Positions 54,420-63,435 are shown, numbered from the stretch's first letter. The stretch is 64,000 nt of DNA from Gp6-AA40 sp963818645 (GCA_963818645.1 CAWFTF010000012.1:124001-188000), one strand, 5' to 3'. Notes: generated by a model not told the origin, from the sequence alone. A program made the numbers and translations.

Positions 54420-55388
54420 TTAGACGCGAGGGAGCGTTTCCAGAGCCACTGCCTCTCTCAACGCCTCTGTCCGTCCAGCGAACAGTTCAAGTGTGCGCAC
54501 GTCCTGCGCGAGCCGCTCGATGATGTGCCCCCGACGAAACGAATCTGCGCCCACGACCTGAGTTGCACGCGCAACCGCGCGCTGCGTCGCCTCCGTCGCG
54601 GCCAGCTTTGCCATCGATGCATCCGCGAGCGACAGGTGGATGCGGCCGCGGCCTTCCACGTGAGAAGCATTGCGGCGTCGAGTTCCGTCGCGGCGTCCGC
54701 CAGCAGTCCTTGAACGGTCTGCTCACCGCCGGCGCCGTGGCCCGTGCGGCCGCGTGCGGCAACCAGCGATTCCTGAAGCGCGCGGCGCCCCATGCCCAAA
54801 CCCGCCGCTGACAAGAGAATCCGCACGCGCGACATGAACGGCATCGTCGGGCCGACGGCCGTGAACGGTGTGCCATCGAGACGCACGTGACCGCACACGA
54901 GTCCGCCGAGTGCCGCGGTATCGACCGGCTCCTGGACGACGCCTGGCGCGTTCAGCATCACAGCGGCTGCAGAAAGACTCTCACCACTGCGCATGCCTAT
55001 CACGGCGATGCCAAGTGGCGTCAGCGGCGTGACCCACGCGGCGCGTCCGGACAGTCGGCCAGCCTGCTCGACCGGCACATCGTCTGAGGACAATGCGATA
55101 GCGCCGACAACATCACCTCGTGAGAGGCCGGCGAACTGGTTGTCGCCATCGAGACCCGCAGTGACGCCAGTGTGCAACGCAAGCGAGACGCCCGCTGATG
55201 ACGATTCGTACGCCAGCGCCGCGACGGCGACGGTGGCCGCCAGCAGATCCGCGCGCGCGTCGATCAGACCCGGCTGCCGCTGCAGCGCGAATCACATCGT
55301 TCGCCGACGCATCCGTCGCGAGCGACCTCCCCAGCTCGTGGGCCTTCGACTGCCACGCGAGCTGGACGTCGGAAAGGTTGAAGTCCAC
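54420..55388 (-). CDS. Acyl-CoA dehydrogenase-like flavoprotein, two frame interruptions
   Basis: Three overlapping frames give one protein of about 322 residues. The N-terminus (MDFNLSDVQLAWQSKAHELG) moves to the second frame near 55290 (AAAAGLIDARADLLAAT). The second frame (GVSLALHTGVTAGLD, SRVRILLSAAGLGMGRRAL) moves to the third near 54640 (SLADASMAKLAATEATQRAV) and ends TLPRV. It resembles an acyl-CoA dehydrogenase but is short, lacking a clear FAD-binding GSGSD segment. Two indels make it either error-rich sequence or a decaying gene. GTG start at 55388. Confidence 0.6.
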
Positions 55389-55470
55389 TTCCTAAACTCC
55401 CGACACTGAACATACCAACTCCCAGCGGAGATCGCATGTGGGAATTGGAAGGTGGGAAATGCGCAGTGGA

Positions 55471-55968
55471 TTAACGAGAGAGTCGTTCGAAGATCGGAGC
55501 GAGCCGCGACGCCGTGGATGCGAGATCCTCTGGCAACACGCGCGTGTCGCCGACGACCGTCATGAAGTTGGTGTCTCCAATCCAGCGCGGCACGAGGTGC
55601 ACGTGCAAGTGACCAGGGATCCCACCTCCGGCAGGCTTGCCAAGATTGATCCCGACGTTAATCCCTTCCAGTTTGTACGCCTCACGCAGCACCGCTTCCG
55701 AGCGCTGGGTCAGAAGTGCGACCTCGTTGAGCTCATCAACCGACAGATCGACGAGCGCAGGCAGATGCCGGTTCGGCACCACCATCAGATGACCGTTGTT
55801 GTAGGGATACCTGTTGAGGATGACGTAGGCGAGCGTGCCTTCGAAGACGACTAGCGGATCGCGCTCAACACCGTTTGCCGGATCGGCACGACGCTGGCAG
55901 AACACACACCCGGTGGCTTTCTCGGACGTCACGTAGTGAAGACGCCAGGGGGACCAGAGATGGTCCAT
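55471..55968 (-). CDS. HIT-family hydrolase/phosphorylase
   Basis: A 165-residue HIT protein. CVFCQRR near the start gives a zinc site, and the histidine triad is HLHVHLVPRW (about 120). RYPYNNGHLMVVPNRHLPAL and GINVGINLGKPAGGG match the diadenosine-polyphosphate phosphorylase-like group. It cleaves nucleotide phosphoesters. An upstream AGTCCCGA heptad array lies between it and the IHF gene. Confidence 0.88.
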   Translation of the reverse strand: MDHLWSPWRLHYVTSEKATGCVFCQRRADPANGVERDPLVVFEGTLAYVILNRYPYNNGHLMVVPNRHLPALVDLSVDELNEVALLTQRSEAVLREAYKLEGINVGINLGKPAGGGIPGHLHVHLVPRWIGDTNFMTVVGDTRVLPEDLASTASRLAPIFERLSR

Positions 55969-55978
55969 ATTCCGCGAT

Positions 55979-56006
55979 TCGGGACTCGGGCTTCGGGACT
56001 CGGGCT
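55979..56006 (+). repeat. 7-nt repeat array between HIT and IHF genes
   Basis: Four heptads alternate TCGGGAC, TCGGGCT, TCGGGAC, TCGGGCT, shortly after the IHF stop in its direction. Confidence 0.75.
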
Positions 56007-56014
56007 CGCGGCGC

Positions 56015-56359
56015 TCAAGCTTGCGAAGCGACGCCCGGGATCTGATCGATTGACGCCGCGGGCGACGACGCCGTGGCTTCGTCCTCTCGATTGATCAGCT
56101 CCTTCAACTCCTTGCCCGGCTTGAAGTACGGCACCTTCTTCGGCGGAACGTCCACCTTGTCACCGGTCTTCGGGTTGCGGCCCTTTCGCGGCTCGCGCTT
56201 GCGAAGCCTGAAGCTGCCGAACCCACGCAGCTCGATCTTCTCCCCGCGATGGAGCGCATCGATGATGCTTTTGAATACGGTGTCGACGATGACTTCCGAG
56301 TGTTTCTTGGTGAGGTCGGAGACTCGGGAGACTTCCTCCACAAGCTCCGCTTTGGTCAT
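56015..56359 (-). CDS. HU/IHF-family DNA-bending protein
   Basis: A 114-residue DNABII protein. MTKAELVEEVSRVSDLTKKHSE start, IELRGFGSFRLRKREPRKGR arm, NPKTGDKVDVPPKKVPYFKPGKELKE. The pattern is IHF-beta-like, with a 24-residue Ala/Ser-rich tail. ATG 56359 is chosen over an upstream GTG because it gives the canonical N-terminus. It lies downstream of rpsA, as in many genomes. It bends DNA and organises the nucleoid. Confidence 0.92.
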   Translation of the reverse strand: MTKAELVEEVSRVSDLTKKHSEVIVDTVFKSIIDALHRGEKIELRGFGSFRLRKREPRKGRNPKTGDKVDVPPKKVPYFKPGKELKELINREDEATASSPAASIDQIPGVASQA

Positions 56360-56449
56360 GCTGCCGCCAGGCGTATTCAAGCTTCGCTCCTTGGCTGCGG
56401 GGCTCCGGGCTACCGGCGTAACGTGACGCCCAGCCCGGAGCGTTCCCAA

Positions 56450-58231
56450 TTACCGGTTCCTGAAGTGATCCCCGAGCGTCGCCGTGCCAGTCCCTTCGCT
56501 TTCCGAATAGGTTTCCCAGTCGGCGCGGTACTCGTCGCTCTTCAGGGCCCGGATGCTCAAGCCGATCTTCCGCTCCGCCGGACTGAGCTTGATGATCTTC
56601 ATCTGATAGGTGTTGCCCACCACCAGCTCGATCTTCTCGCCGCCGTGTGAATCATCGAACTCGGAGACGTGAATCAGTCCCTCGATCCCTTCATCGAGCT
56701 CGACGAAGGCACCGAAGTTCGTCATGCGCGTCACCTTGCCCGCGATGATGTCGTTGACGTTGTGTCGAGAGAAGAAGTCGTCCCAGATGTCGGTTGCAAG
56801 CTGCTTGAGGCCCAGCGACAGTCGCTGGTTCTCGGCATCGATGCTGAGCACCATCGCGTCCACCACATCGCCCTTCTTGAGCACTTCTGAGGGATGCTTG
56901 ACGCGCTTGCTCCACGACATGTCGGAGATGTGAATCAGGCCATCGATGTCCTCTTCGACTTCGACGAACGCGCCGAACTCGGTGAGGTTGCGCACCTTGC
57001 CCTTGATCTTCGTCCCGACGGGATACTTCTCACCGAGCTCGTGCCACGGGTTGCTCTCGACCTGCTTCAGGCCGAGCGAGATGCGACGAGCCGTCGGATC
57101 GACGCCGAGCACCATCGCCTCGACGGAGTCACCGACGTTCAGGATCTTCGACGGATGCTTGACGCGCTTGCTCCACGACATCTCGCTGACGTGGATCAGG
57201 CCTTCGACGCCAGGCTCCAGCTCGATGAACGCACCGTAGTCGGTCAGGCTGACGACCTTCCCGCTCATGCGCGCACCAACCGGATAACGGTCCTGCACGG
57301 TCGCCCACGGATCCTGCACGAGCTGCTTGTGTCCGAGCGACACGCGCTCAGTGGCAGCGTCGTACTTCAGGACGATCACGTCGACTTCGTCGTTGACCTT
57401 GAAGATCTCCGACGGATGGCCGACGCGGCCCCATGACATGTCCGTGATGTGCAGCAGGCCGTCGATACCACCGAGGTCGATGAACGCGCCGTAGTCGGTG
57501 ATGTTCTTCACCGTGCCGCGCAGCACCTTGCCCTCGGCGAGCGTCTCGAGCGTCGTCTTCTTCTTCTCGGCGTTCTCTTCTTCGAGCAGCGCCTTGCGCG
57601 ACAGCACGATGTTGCCGCGCTTCTTGTTGACCTTGATGACCCGCATCCGGAGCTCCTGCCCCTTCAGCGCATCGAGATTCCGCACCGGTCGCACGTCGAT
57701 CTGAGATCCGGGAAGGAATGCGCGGACGCCGATGTCGACTGCGAGACCGCCCTTGATGCGTTCGATCACGCGACCGATGACGACCTTGCGATCGGCATAA
57801 GCCTTTTCGACTTCGTCCCAGATCTTCATCTTCTCGGCCTTCTCGCGCGAGAGCACGATGTGGCCTTCACGGTCTTCGGTTCTCTCCAGCAACACGTCAA
57901 CGGTGTCGCCGCCTTGAACGGTCACGTTGCCGTTCTCGTCGAGGAACTCGTGAATCGGGATGAGACCTTCGGACTTGTAACCGACGTCGACGACGACGGC
58001 GGCCTCGGTCACTTTCAGCACTGTGCCCTTGACGACCTCCCCCTCCGCCATGTTGCGGAAGCTGTCGTCATAGGCCTCGAGCATGGACGAAAACTCTTTC
58101 GGGTCCATGTCCTCGTGGTGCATTGGTTTGAAAGCGGGGCCCGCCGGTTTGCCTGAGCGTGTACGCCCAGGCGCTACGGGCTGACCGCCAGCGGATTCGG
58201 GCGATACCAACCCGTTGTCTACGTTCGCCAT
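56450..58231 (-). CDS. rpsA: 30S ribosomal protein S1
   Basis: A 593-residue S1 with six S1/OB repeats, beginning near residue 62 (EGEVVKGTVLKVTEAAVVVDV) and ending near 560. Repeats 3-6 have the consensus GTVKNITDYGAFIDLGGIDG, GKVVSLTDYGAFIELEPGVE and similar. It binds mRNA and helps unstructured-leader and non-Shine-Dalgarno initiation, relevant to leaderless genes here. GGAGGA lies upstream of ATG 58231. The N-terminal 60 residues are a Pro/Gly-rich extension. Confidence 0.96.
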   Translation of the reverse strand: MANVDNGLVSPESAGGQPVAPGRTRSGKPAGPAFKPMHHEDMDPKEFSSMLEAYDDSFRNMAEGEVVKGTVLKVTEAAVVVDVGYKSEGLIPIHEFLDENGNVTVQGGDTVDVLLERTEDREGHIVLSREKAEKMKIWDEVEKAYADRKVVIGRVIERIKGGLAVDIGVRAFLPGSQIDVRPVRNLDALKGQELRMRVIKVNKKRGNIVLSRKALLEEENAEKKKTTLETLAEGKVLRGTVKNITDYGAFIDLGGIDGLLHITDMSWGRVGHPSEIFKVNDEVDVIVLKYDAATERVSLGHKQLVQDPWATVQDRYPVGARMSGKVVSLTDYGAFIELEPGVEGLIHVSEMSWSKRVKHPSKILNVGDSVEAMVLGVDPTARRISLGLKQVESNPWHELGEKYPVGTKIKGKVRNLTEFGAFVEVEEDIDGLIHISDMSWSKRVKHPSEVLKKGDVVDAMVLSIDAENQRLSLGLKQLATDIWDDFFSRHNVNDIIAGKVTRMTNFGAFVELDEGIEGLIHVSEFDDSHGGEKIELVVGNTYQMKIIKLSPAERKIGLSIRALKSDEYRADWETYSESEGTGTATLGDHFRNR

Positions 58232-58493
58232 TACGTGCGCGTCCTCCTCAATCGTAGGATGCCCTTCGTTCGTCCTGTGTGTGGGGCTCGCTCAGGGCTC
58301 TCCGCCGGTTTATATTGCGGGGACCGGCCCCCCGCGGCTATAACGGCGATGGAGAAAGTGTGGAGGGTACTGCACGCGCAGGTGGGACAGCCCATGGGCA
58401 CGCCCCACGCCCCTGCAGAGAATCTTCCTTCGCCGATAAGCAATAGAGCTTACGTCACTTACCGGCAACTGTCAAGGTTGGAGGAACCACGCG
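58232..58493. other. rpsA leader and divergent promoter region
   Basis: The gap between rpsA and the plus-strand H1-like gene holds TTGACA on the minus strand at 58475-58470, a weak TAAGCT 17 nt on, and a GC-rich GCGGGG/CCCCGC hairpin in the leader. S1 commonly autoregulates through such leaders in other bacteria; no direct evidence here. GGAGG (58480-58484) serves the H1-like gene. Confidence 0.45.
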
Positions 58494-59261
58494 ATGGCCA
58501 AACGGAAGGCCGTACGAGGCTCGAGTCGGAAGCCGCCTGCCAAGGGTCGCAGCAGCAGCCGAAGGCGGGTCATGGCAAAGAAAACCGCCTCCTCACGGAA
58601 GATTGCGCGCAAAGCCGCCAAGAAGTCGGCAAAAAAGGCCAAGGCCAGCGCTCGCAAGACCTCCAAGGCCGCGGTTCGACGAGCGAAGCCAGCCGCGCGA
58701 CCGCGCGTGGTTGCCAAGAAAAAGACTTCGACTGCTCGAAAGAGCGCTCCGGTCAAAGCGAAGGCAAAGGCTAAAGCCAAGGCCAAGGCCCCTCGAGCCA
58801 GCTCGGCTGCCCCGCCGGTCAAGCGCACGGCGCCCAGGGTAGTTGCTCGTCCCGCCGCGCGCACCGCACCCGGTCTGAATCGCGAGCGGCGAACGATCTC
58901 CGACGAGGATCGCATGCCGCCGTCGCCGCCATCCTCGCTCGATCTGGATCGCACGGCGTCCGCCGCGCGATCGGGACGACGCGAACTGCTGGAGAGGTTC
59001 GCAGAGCACACTGAGACCAGCCCCGCGATGACGGGCGGCGACGTCGATGCCGATTGGGAGTCTGCATACAGCGTCGGCGATGAAGCCCCGGGCGGGGACA
59101 ATCCCACACCCGATCAGGACATCGTGGACGACATCGGCAAAGCCGTCGGCGTGCAGTACAACGACAACGAGGAGCTCAAAGGCGAGAAGAAGCTCCTCGA
59201 GCGCGACAAACATCGCTGGGAGCTCGATCCGGCATCTTCAGACGATTGGGAAGATCGCTGA
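58494..59261 (+). CDS. Histone H1-like basic protein fused to a DUF6335 domain
   Basis: A 255-residue protein. Residues 1-135 are extremely Lys/Ala/Arg-rich with repeats (KKSAKKAKASARK, KAKAKAKAKAKAP), as in bacterial histone H1-like proteins. Residues 135-185 are a linker. Residues 185-255 match DUF6335: GGDVDADWESAY, PTPDQDIVDDIGKAVGVQY, RDKHRWELDPASSDDW. A DNA-compacting role is suggested for the tail; DUF6335 is unknown. GGAGG lies 9 nt upstream of ATG. It interrupts the cmk-rpsA neighbourhood. Confidence 0.8.
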   Translation: MAKRKAVRGSSRKPPAKGRSSSRRRVMAKKTASSRKIARKAAKKSAKKAKASARKTSKAAVRRAKPAARPRVVAKKKTSTARKSAPVKAKAKAKAKAKAPRASSAAPPVKRTAPRVVARPAARTAPGLNRERRTISDEDRMPPSPPSSLDLDRTASAARSGRRELLERFAEHTETSPAMTGGDVDADWESAYSVGDEAPGGDNPTPDQDIVDDIGKAVGVQYNDNEELKGEKKLLERDKHRWELDPASSDDWEDR

Positions 59262-59267
59262 CGCGTG

Positions 59268-59403
59268 CGGTCCGGAGGGACGAAGGGGCGGAGGTGCGAG
59301 GGTCCAGTCCGAGGGATCGAGGTTCGAGGGTAGCCGGACCTCGGGACCGACTTTCGGATACTCGGACCGTCGCACTGCACCGTCGCCCCGCACCGTCGCA
59401 CCG
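59268..59403. repeat. Facing 7-nt repeat arrays between H1-like and YdeI genes
   Basis: The first half (59268-59330) has GGTCCGG/GCGGAGG/GCGAGGG words and matches the 60018 array at roughly 80% over about 55 nt. The second half (about 59368-59403) has the reverse-complement words (CACCGTCGC, GCACCGTC). The gap has no ORF. Confidence 0.75.
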
Positions 59404-59410
59404 TAGGTTC

Positions 59411-60017
59411 ATGGCCGATCTGAAGAAGGTTCAACCGAAATCAAGAGCGGCCTGGCGTGGATGGCTCGAGAAGCATCACGCCACATCGCAGGGCGTGTGG
59501 CTCGTGTTCGCGAAGAAACACACGGGCCTGTCTACCCTCTCCTACGAAGACGCCGTGCAGGAAGCGTTGTGCTTTGGGTGGATCGACAGTCTGATGAAGT
59601 CGATCGACGACCGCTTCCACATGCAGATCTTCACACCGCGCAAGCCAAAGAGCGCATGGTCAGTGACCAACAAGGCGCGCCTTGCCAAGCTGATGAAAGC
59701 GGGCGTGATGGCGCCCGCCGGTCTCGCAGCGGTAGAACAGGCCAAGAAGTCTGGCTCGTGGAATACGTACGCCAGCGTGGATGCGATGACGATCCCGCCG
59801 GAGTTGCAACGCGCGCTCGACGCGAACCCTGACGCGAAGAAGAACTGGCCCACGTACACTCCCAGCGCACAGCGCGCGTTCCTCCACATGGTCAATGGCG
59901 CGAAGCGTCCCGAGACGCGCGAGAAGTACGTCCGCCGAGTCATCGACCTCGTCTCCAAGCAAGGTGTCGATGACGGAGATTCGCAAAGAAGCGATGGGCG
60001 GGAAGAAGGCCAAGTAG
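59411..60017 (+). CDS. YdeI/OmpD-associated family protein, frame interrupted near 59960
   Basis: A 201-residue protein when restored. Core SRAAWRGWLEKHHATSQGVWL, YEDAVQEALCFGWIDS, FTPRKPKSAWSVTNKARLAKLMKAG and TREKYVRRVIDLV match the YdeI/DUF1905-type family. The raw frame runs past 60100 into the repeats. Dropping one A at CCAAGCAAG (59956-59964) gives SSKVSMTEIRKEAMGGKKAK and stop 60017. The family is linked to membrane stress in E. coli; biochemical role unknown. A repeat array starts directly after the stop. Confidence 0.75.
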
Positions 60018-60105
60018 CGGTCCGACGGGGCGAAGGGTCGACGGTGCGAGGGTCCGGTCCGGAGGTCCGAGGGTCCGGTCCGAGAGGTCCGAGGGTCCGA
60101 GGTCC
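60018..60105 (+). repeat. GGTCCGA-type 7-nt repeat array, left arm
   Basis: Starts at the base after the YdeI stop: GGTCCGA, CGGGGCG, AAGGGTC, GACGGTG, CGAGGGT, CCGGTCC and on. Its first 60 or so bases are about 88% identical to the reverse complement of 60623-60706. Confidence 0.8.
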
Positions 60106-60113
60106 CCGGGCGC

Positions 60114-60494
60114 TCAGGCGCGTTTTCGTTTCCGCCGGCGAAGGTATCTCTGGAGTCCTGCGATTGCGCCGACAGCGCGGCTGGCGAGCGCGTCGAGCGC
60201 CAACCGTTCCTCCTCGTCGATGAACTTCCGATCCCGCGCGTCGGCGATGTGACTGCGGCACTCGTTCAACGAGCCCCGAGCAAAATCGAGGAAGCGTGCG
60301 AACTCCGTGTCCGATCGTCGCCCGAATCCTTCTGCGATGTTAGCCGGCGCCGACGCGACAGCATCTCGAATCTGATCGCAGAAGCCTCGGTCGATGTTGA
60401 CATGCGGGCGCTCGATCAGCGCGTAGATAGCGAGCTTCAGCTCGTTCGACAGTTTCCAGCAGTCGAAATCCTCGAAGCGGTGCACGCCCGGCAT
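60114..60494 (-). CDS. Four-helix-bundle protein (23S rRNA intervening-sequence/S23 type)
   Basis: A 126-residue protein with the S23/IVS four-helix signature: FEDFDCWKLSNELKLAIY, FCDQIRDAVASAPANIAEGFGRRSDTEFARFLDFARGSLNECRSHI. The C-terminus is Arg/Lys-rich (YLRRRKRKRA). Members occur in rRNA intervening sequences and near diversity-generating retroelements, but neither is present here. It is flanked by inverted repeat arrays at 60018 and 60623 and separates cmk from rpsA. Start ATG 60494. Confidence 0.85.
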   Translation of the reverse strand: MPGVHRFEDFDCWKLSNELKLAIYALIERPHVNIDRGFCDQIRDAVASAPANIAEGFGRRSDTEFARFLDFARGSLNECRSHIADARDRKFIDEEERLALDALASRAVGAIAGLQRYLRRRKRKRA

Positions 60495-60622
60495 GCTGTG
60501 GAAAGTGCACGAATCACTCCACAGGCAAACGTTCGAGATTCTCAGGGAAGCGATCGCAATGATCGCAGATCCTGCGATTCTGAAATCACGATCGCTGCAG
60601 CAGTAATTGCGACGCCGACGTT

Positions 60623-60706
60623 CGGAACCATCGGACCATCGGACCTCGGACCATCGGACCATCGGACCGGACCGTCGCACCTTCGCCCCTTCGCCCCCTC
60701 GGACCG
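60623..60706 (-). repeat. GGTCCGA-type 7-nt repeat array, right inverted arm
   Basis: Reading from the cmk stop on the minus strand: CGGTCCGAGGGGGCGAAGG and on through repeated GGTCCGAT words. It is the inverted partner of the 60018 array on the other side of the four-helix gene. Confidence 0.8.
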
Positions 60707-61367
60707 TTAGTGCAGCTTCTCTCTTACAAGCGCAAGCACCTGATCGACGACAGACATCGATCGGCATGTCGGTGGTATCGATGTGCACCGCACCAGGTGC
60801 GAGCGCGAGCGGTGATGCTGTGCGGGTCTTGTCGGACAGATCGCGCGCCTGAATCGCTTCGGCAACTGCCGCCTGCCCTGCCTGGCTGCCGGCGTGCGCC
60901 GTGTCGTGCGCGCGGCGGCGTGCTCGTTCCTCGGCCGAAGCATCGAGGTAGATCTTCACGTCGGCATCTGGAAAGACGACGCTGCCGATGTCGCGTCCTT
61001 CCATCACGACACCGCCTTGCAGGCCGATCGCACGCTGACGTGAGACCAGGACTTCGCGCACCTGCGGAAGGCGCGCCACCGTGGACGCGAGTTTGTCGAC
61101 TTCCGGCGTCCGGATCGCGCTCGTGACGTCGTGACCGTCGATGGTGACGACTCCACCTTCGACGACGAGATTCGAGGAACGCGCAAGATCGGCGACAGCG
61201 GCTTCGTCGTTCAGCCTGATGCCGTCGTGATGCGCCTTCCATCCAACCGCGCGATACATCGCTCCCGTGTCGATGTGTCTGTAACCAAGCGTCTGCGCCA
61301 GCGCACGTGACACCGTGCCTTTGCCGGCACCGGATGGTCCGTCGATAGCGATGATCAGTCTCTTCAT
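60707..61367 (-). CDS. cmk: Cytidylate kinase, frame interrupted near 60750
   Basis: A 219-residue CMP kinase when restored. P-loop DGPSGAGKGTVSRALA, YRHIDTGAMYRAVGW, and the CMP-binding segment GRDIGSVVFPDADVKIYLDASAEERARRR. The frame reads through without stopping into the downstream gene, but another frame gives IDVVVDQVLALVREKLH and stop 60707; one base near 60750 must be extra. It phosphorylates CMP/dCMP. cmk-rpsA adjacency is common, here split by the intervening genes. ATG 61367. Confidence 0.92.
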
Positions 61368-61452
61368 GCCAACGGTTCGAGAATAACACGCACCACTCGA
61401 CGTACTCGTCGCGCCAAGAGCCATGTCGAGGGGAGGTGTAAGATGCAACGCG

Positions 61453-62628
61453 ATGAGACGACGGCTACTGGTCGTGGTAACAGCGCTGTTGGTCGCGCTC
61501 GCGCTGTTCGTATATGTGGGCGCGCCGTACGCACGCGCCACGGCGTTCATCATTCGCGCGGCAGACCTTGGTGGTCGCGCCGAGGTCTTCGCCAATCGCG
61601 CAGCACGCACGGTAGTCATTGAGCCTCGTCAGCAGATCACCACTCGTTACGGAGATGTGCCGGCGCGGTTGTATGTGCCCGAAGGGACGTCACGCCGGAC
61701 CGTGCTGCTCGTGCCTGGCATTCACTCGATGGGCATCGAGGAGCCTCGATTGACGGCGCTCGCCGGCGATCTCGCGGGTGCTGGTGTGAAAGTCATGGCG
61801 ATGGCGCTACCGGATCTTCAGGCGTATCGCATCACGCCGCGTGCAACGGACGTCATCGAAGACGCGGTGACCTGGATATCGCAGCGGCCCGATCTGGCCC
61901 CCGACGGTCGCGTCGGCATCGTCGGGATCAGTTTCGCCGGCGGGTTGTCGATCTCCGCAGCGAGCCGTCCGTCGATTCGCGACAAGGTCGCGTTCGTCCT
62001 GTCGTTTGGTGGCCATGGCGATCTCGATCGCGTCATGCGCTACCTGACCACGGGTCAGGCGCCGCAGGTGCCAGGACTCGAAACGCATCCACCGCATGAC
62101 TACGGCGTCGCGGTGATCCTGTATGGGCTGGCCGATCGCGGTGTCGTGCCGCCCGATCAGGTGGTCGCGCTTCGCGAAGCGGGATCGAGACATTTCTGCT
62201 GGCGTCGCAGTTGACGCTCGTGAGCACGGACAAGGCGAATGCCACATTCGCCAAGGCGCGAGAGATGGCGACGATGCTTCCGGAGCCGTCGAAGACGTAT
62301 CTGAACTATGTGAACGATCGCGCGGTCGACAAACTGGGGCCGGCACTCGTGCCGTACCTCGGCCAACTCGGACTCCGATAACCCGGCGCTCTCGCCGCAG
62401 CGCGTGGAGCATCCCGCGTCGGCTCCGATCTTTCTCCTGCATGGCAGCGGAGACACAGTCATCCCCGCCGCCGAGACCGCCATCTTCAGCGACGATCTCC
62501 GGCGCAAAGGCGCCGACGTCCATGTGCTGCTCAGCGAGCTCATCACCCACGCCGAGGTGAACAAAGCAGCCACCTACATCGACGTACTCAAACTCATCCA
62601 CCTGTGGGCGCAGGTATTACGGCAGTAG
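61453..62628 (+). CDS. Alpha/beta hydrolase, membrane-anchored; two frame interruptions
   Basis: A protein of about 391 residues when restored. N-terminal signal anchor (RRRLLVVVTALLVALALFVYV), then an alpha/beta-hydrolase core: TVLLVPGIHSMGIEEPR, the nucleophile elbow VGISFAGGLSISAAS, and IFLLHGSGDTVIPAAET with the Asp, and ITHAEVN near the end with a likely catalytic His. Frames change near 62180 (REAGIETFLLASQL) and near 62385 (GQLGSDNPALSPQ), with net zero shift. Substrate unknown. GGAGG lies 17 nt upstream of ATG 61453. Confidence 0.65.
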
Positions 62629-62636
62629 AAAGACGC

Positions 62637-63395
62637 GTGAGCGACAGCACCGAATCAGTTCGTCTTCAGAAGATCCTCTCGCAGGCTGGCGTCGCGTCGC
62701 GGCGTGCTGCAGAGAAGCTCATCGCCGACGGCCGCGTCAGCGTGAACGGCAAAACCATCCTGACGATGGGCGTGAAGGTCGATCCGCAGAAGGACGATGT
62801 TCGCGTCGATGGAAGCCGGATCAAGGCTGCCGCGCGGTTGCGCTACATCCTTCTCTACAAGCCGACGGGTTTCGTCACGACGCGCTCGGATCCTCAGCGC
62901 CGACGCACTGTCATGGATCTGCTCGCAGGGGTGCGTGATTACGTCTACCCTGTTGGCCGGCTCGACTATGACACTGAAGGACTTCTGCTCCTGACGAACG
63001 ACGGCGACCTCGCTGCCAGGCTGACGCATCCGCGTCACGGCGTGGCACGCACCTACGAAGCGAAAGTAGCAGGGATGCCCGACCGCGAAGCGATCGAGCG
63101 GCTGCGAACGGGGATTCCGCTCGACGGACATCGAACGCTCCCCGCCGACGTGATGTTACTGAACGAAGGACGACGAGATAGCGCTGGCGTCCTGCGGCTG
63201 ACGATTCGCGAAGGGCGCAACCGCCAGGTCAGACGGATGTGTGAAGCCGTCGGTCACCCGGTTCAACACTTGAAGAGAACGAAGTTCGGCTCGCTGTCCG
63301 ATCGCCGTCTTCGCCCAGGAGAATGGCGCGAGCTGGAGCCGAGGGAAATACAGAACCTGAAAGTGGAAAGTTCAAAGGTCAAAGTGAGGAAGTAA
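62637..63395 (+). CDS. rluB: 23S rRNA pseudouridine synthase, RluB-like
   Basis: A 252-residue pseudouridine synthase. An S4 domain (VRLQKILSQAGVASRRAAEKLI) precedes the catalytic GRLDYDTEGLLLLTNDGDLA, whose Asp is the nucleophile. RIREGRNRQVRRM-like TIREGRNRQVRRMCEAVGHPV follows. RluB/RsuA-family enzymes modify 23S or 16S rRNA uridines; RluB is favoured. GTG 62637 (SDSTESVRLQKIL). The C-terminal NLKVESSKVKVRK is encoded by heptads and lies in the left arm of a large inverted repeat. Confidence 0.88.
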   Translation: MSDSTESVRLQKILSQAGVASRRAAEKLIADGRVSVNGKTILTMGVKVDPQKDDVRVDGSRIKAAARLRYILLYKPTGFVTTRSDPQRRRTVMDLLAGVRDYVYPVGRLDYDTEGLLLLTNDGDLAARLTHPRHGVARTYEAKVAGMPDREAIERLRTGIPLDGHRTLPADVMLLNEGRRDSAGVLRLTIREGRNRQVRRMCEAVGHPVQHLKRTKFGSLSDRRLRPGEWRELEPREIQNLKVESSKVKVRK

Positions 63396-63435
63396 GTTAT
63401 TCACTTTGTCCTTCGACCTTTAAACTTTCAAGTTC
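63353..63435. terminator. 35-bp inverted repeat covering both stops of rluB and scpB
   Basis: Arms 63353-63387 and 63401-63435 match at 29 of 35 positions with a 13-nt loop that holds both stop codons. Each arm is built from AAAGTTC/AAAGGTC-like heptads. It encodes both C-termini and should form a strong bidirectional terminator hairpin. Confidence 0.7.

Noticed and set aside
60114..60494. Avd-like accessory gene of a diversity-generating retroelement
   Set aside because: No reverse transcriptase, template repeat or variable repeat lies in the window; the protein fits the broader S23 four-helix family.
60114..61619. A 501-codon fusion of cytidylate kinase and the four-helix protein
   Set aside because: The joining segment is translated intergenic repeat; cmk has its native C-terminus and stop in another frame, so the fusion is an indel artefact.
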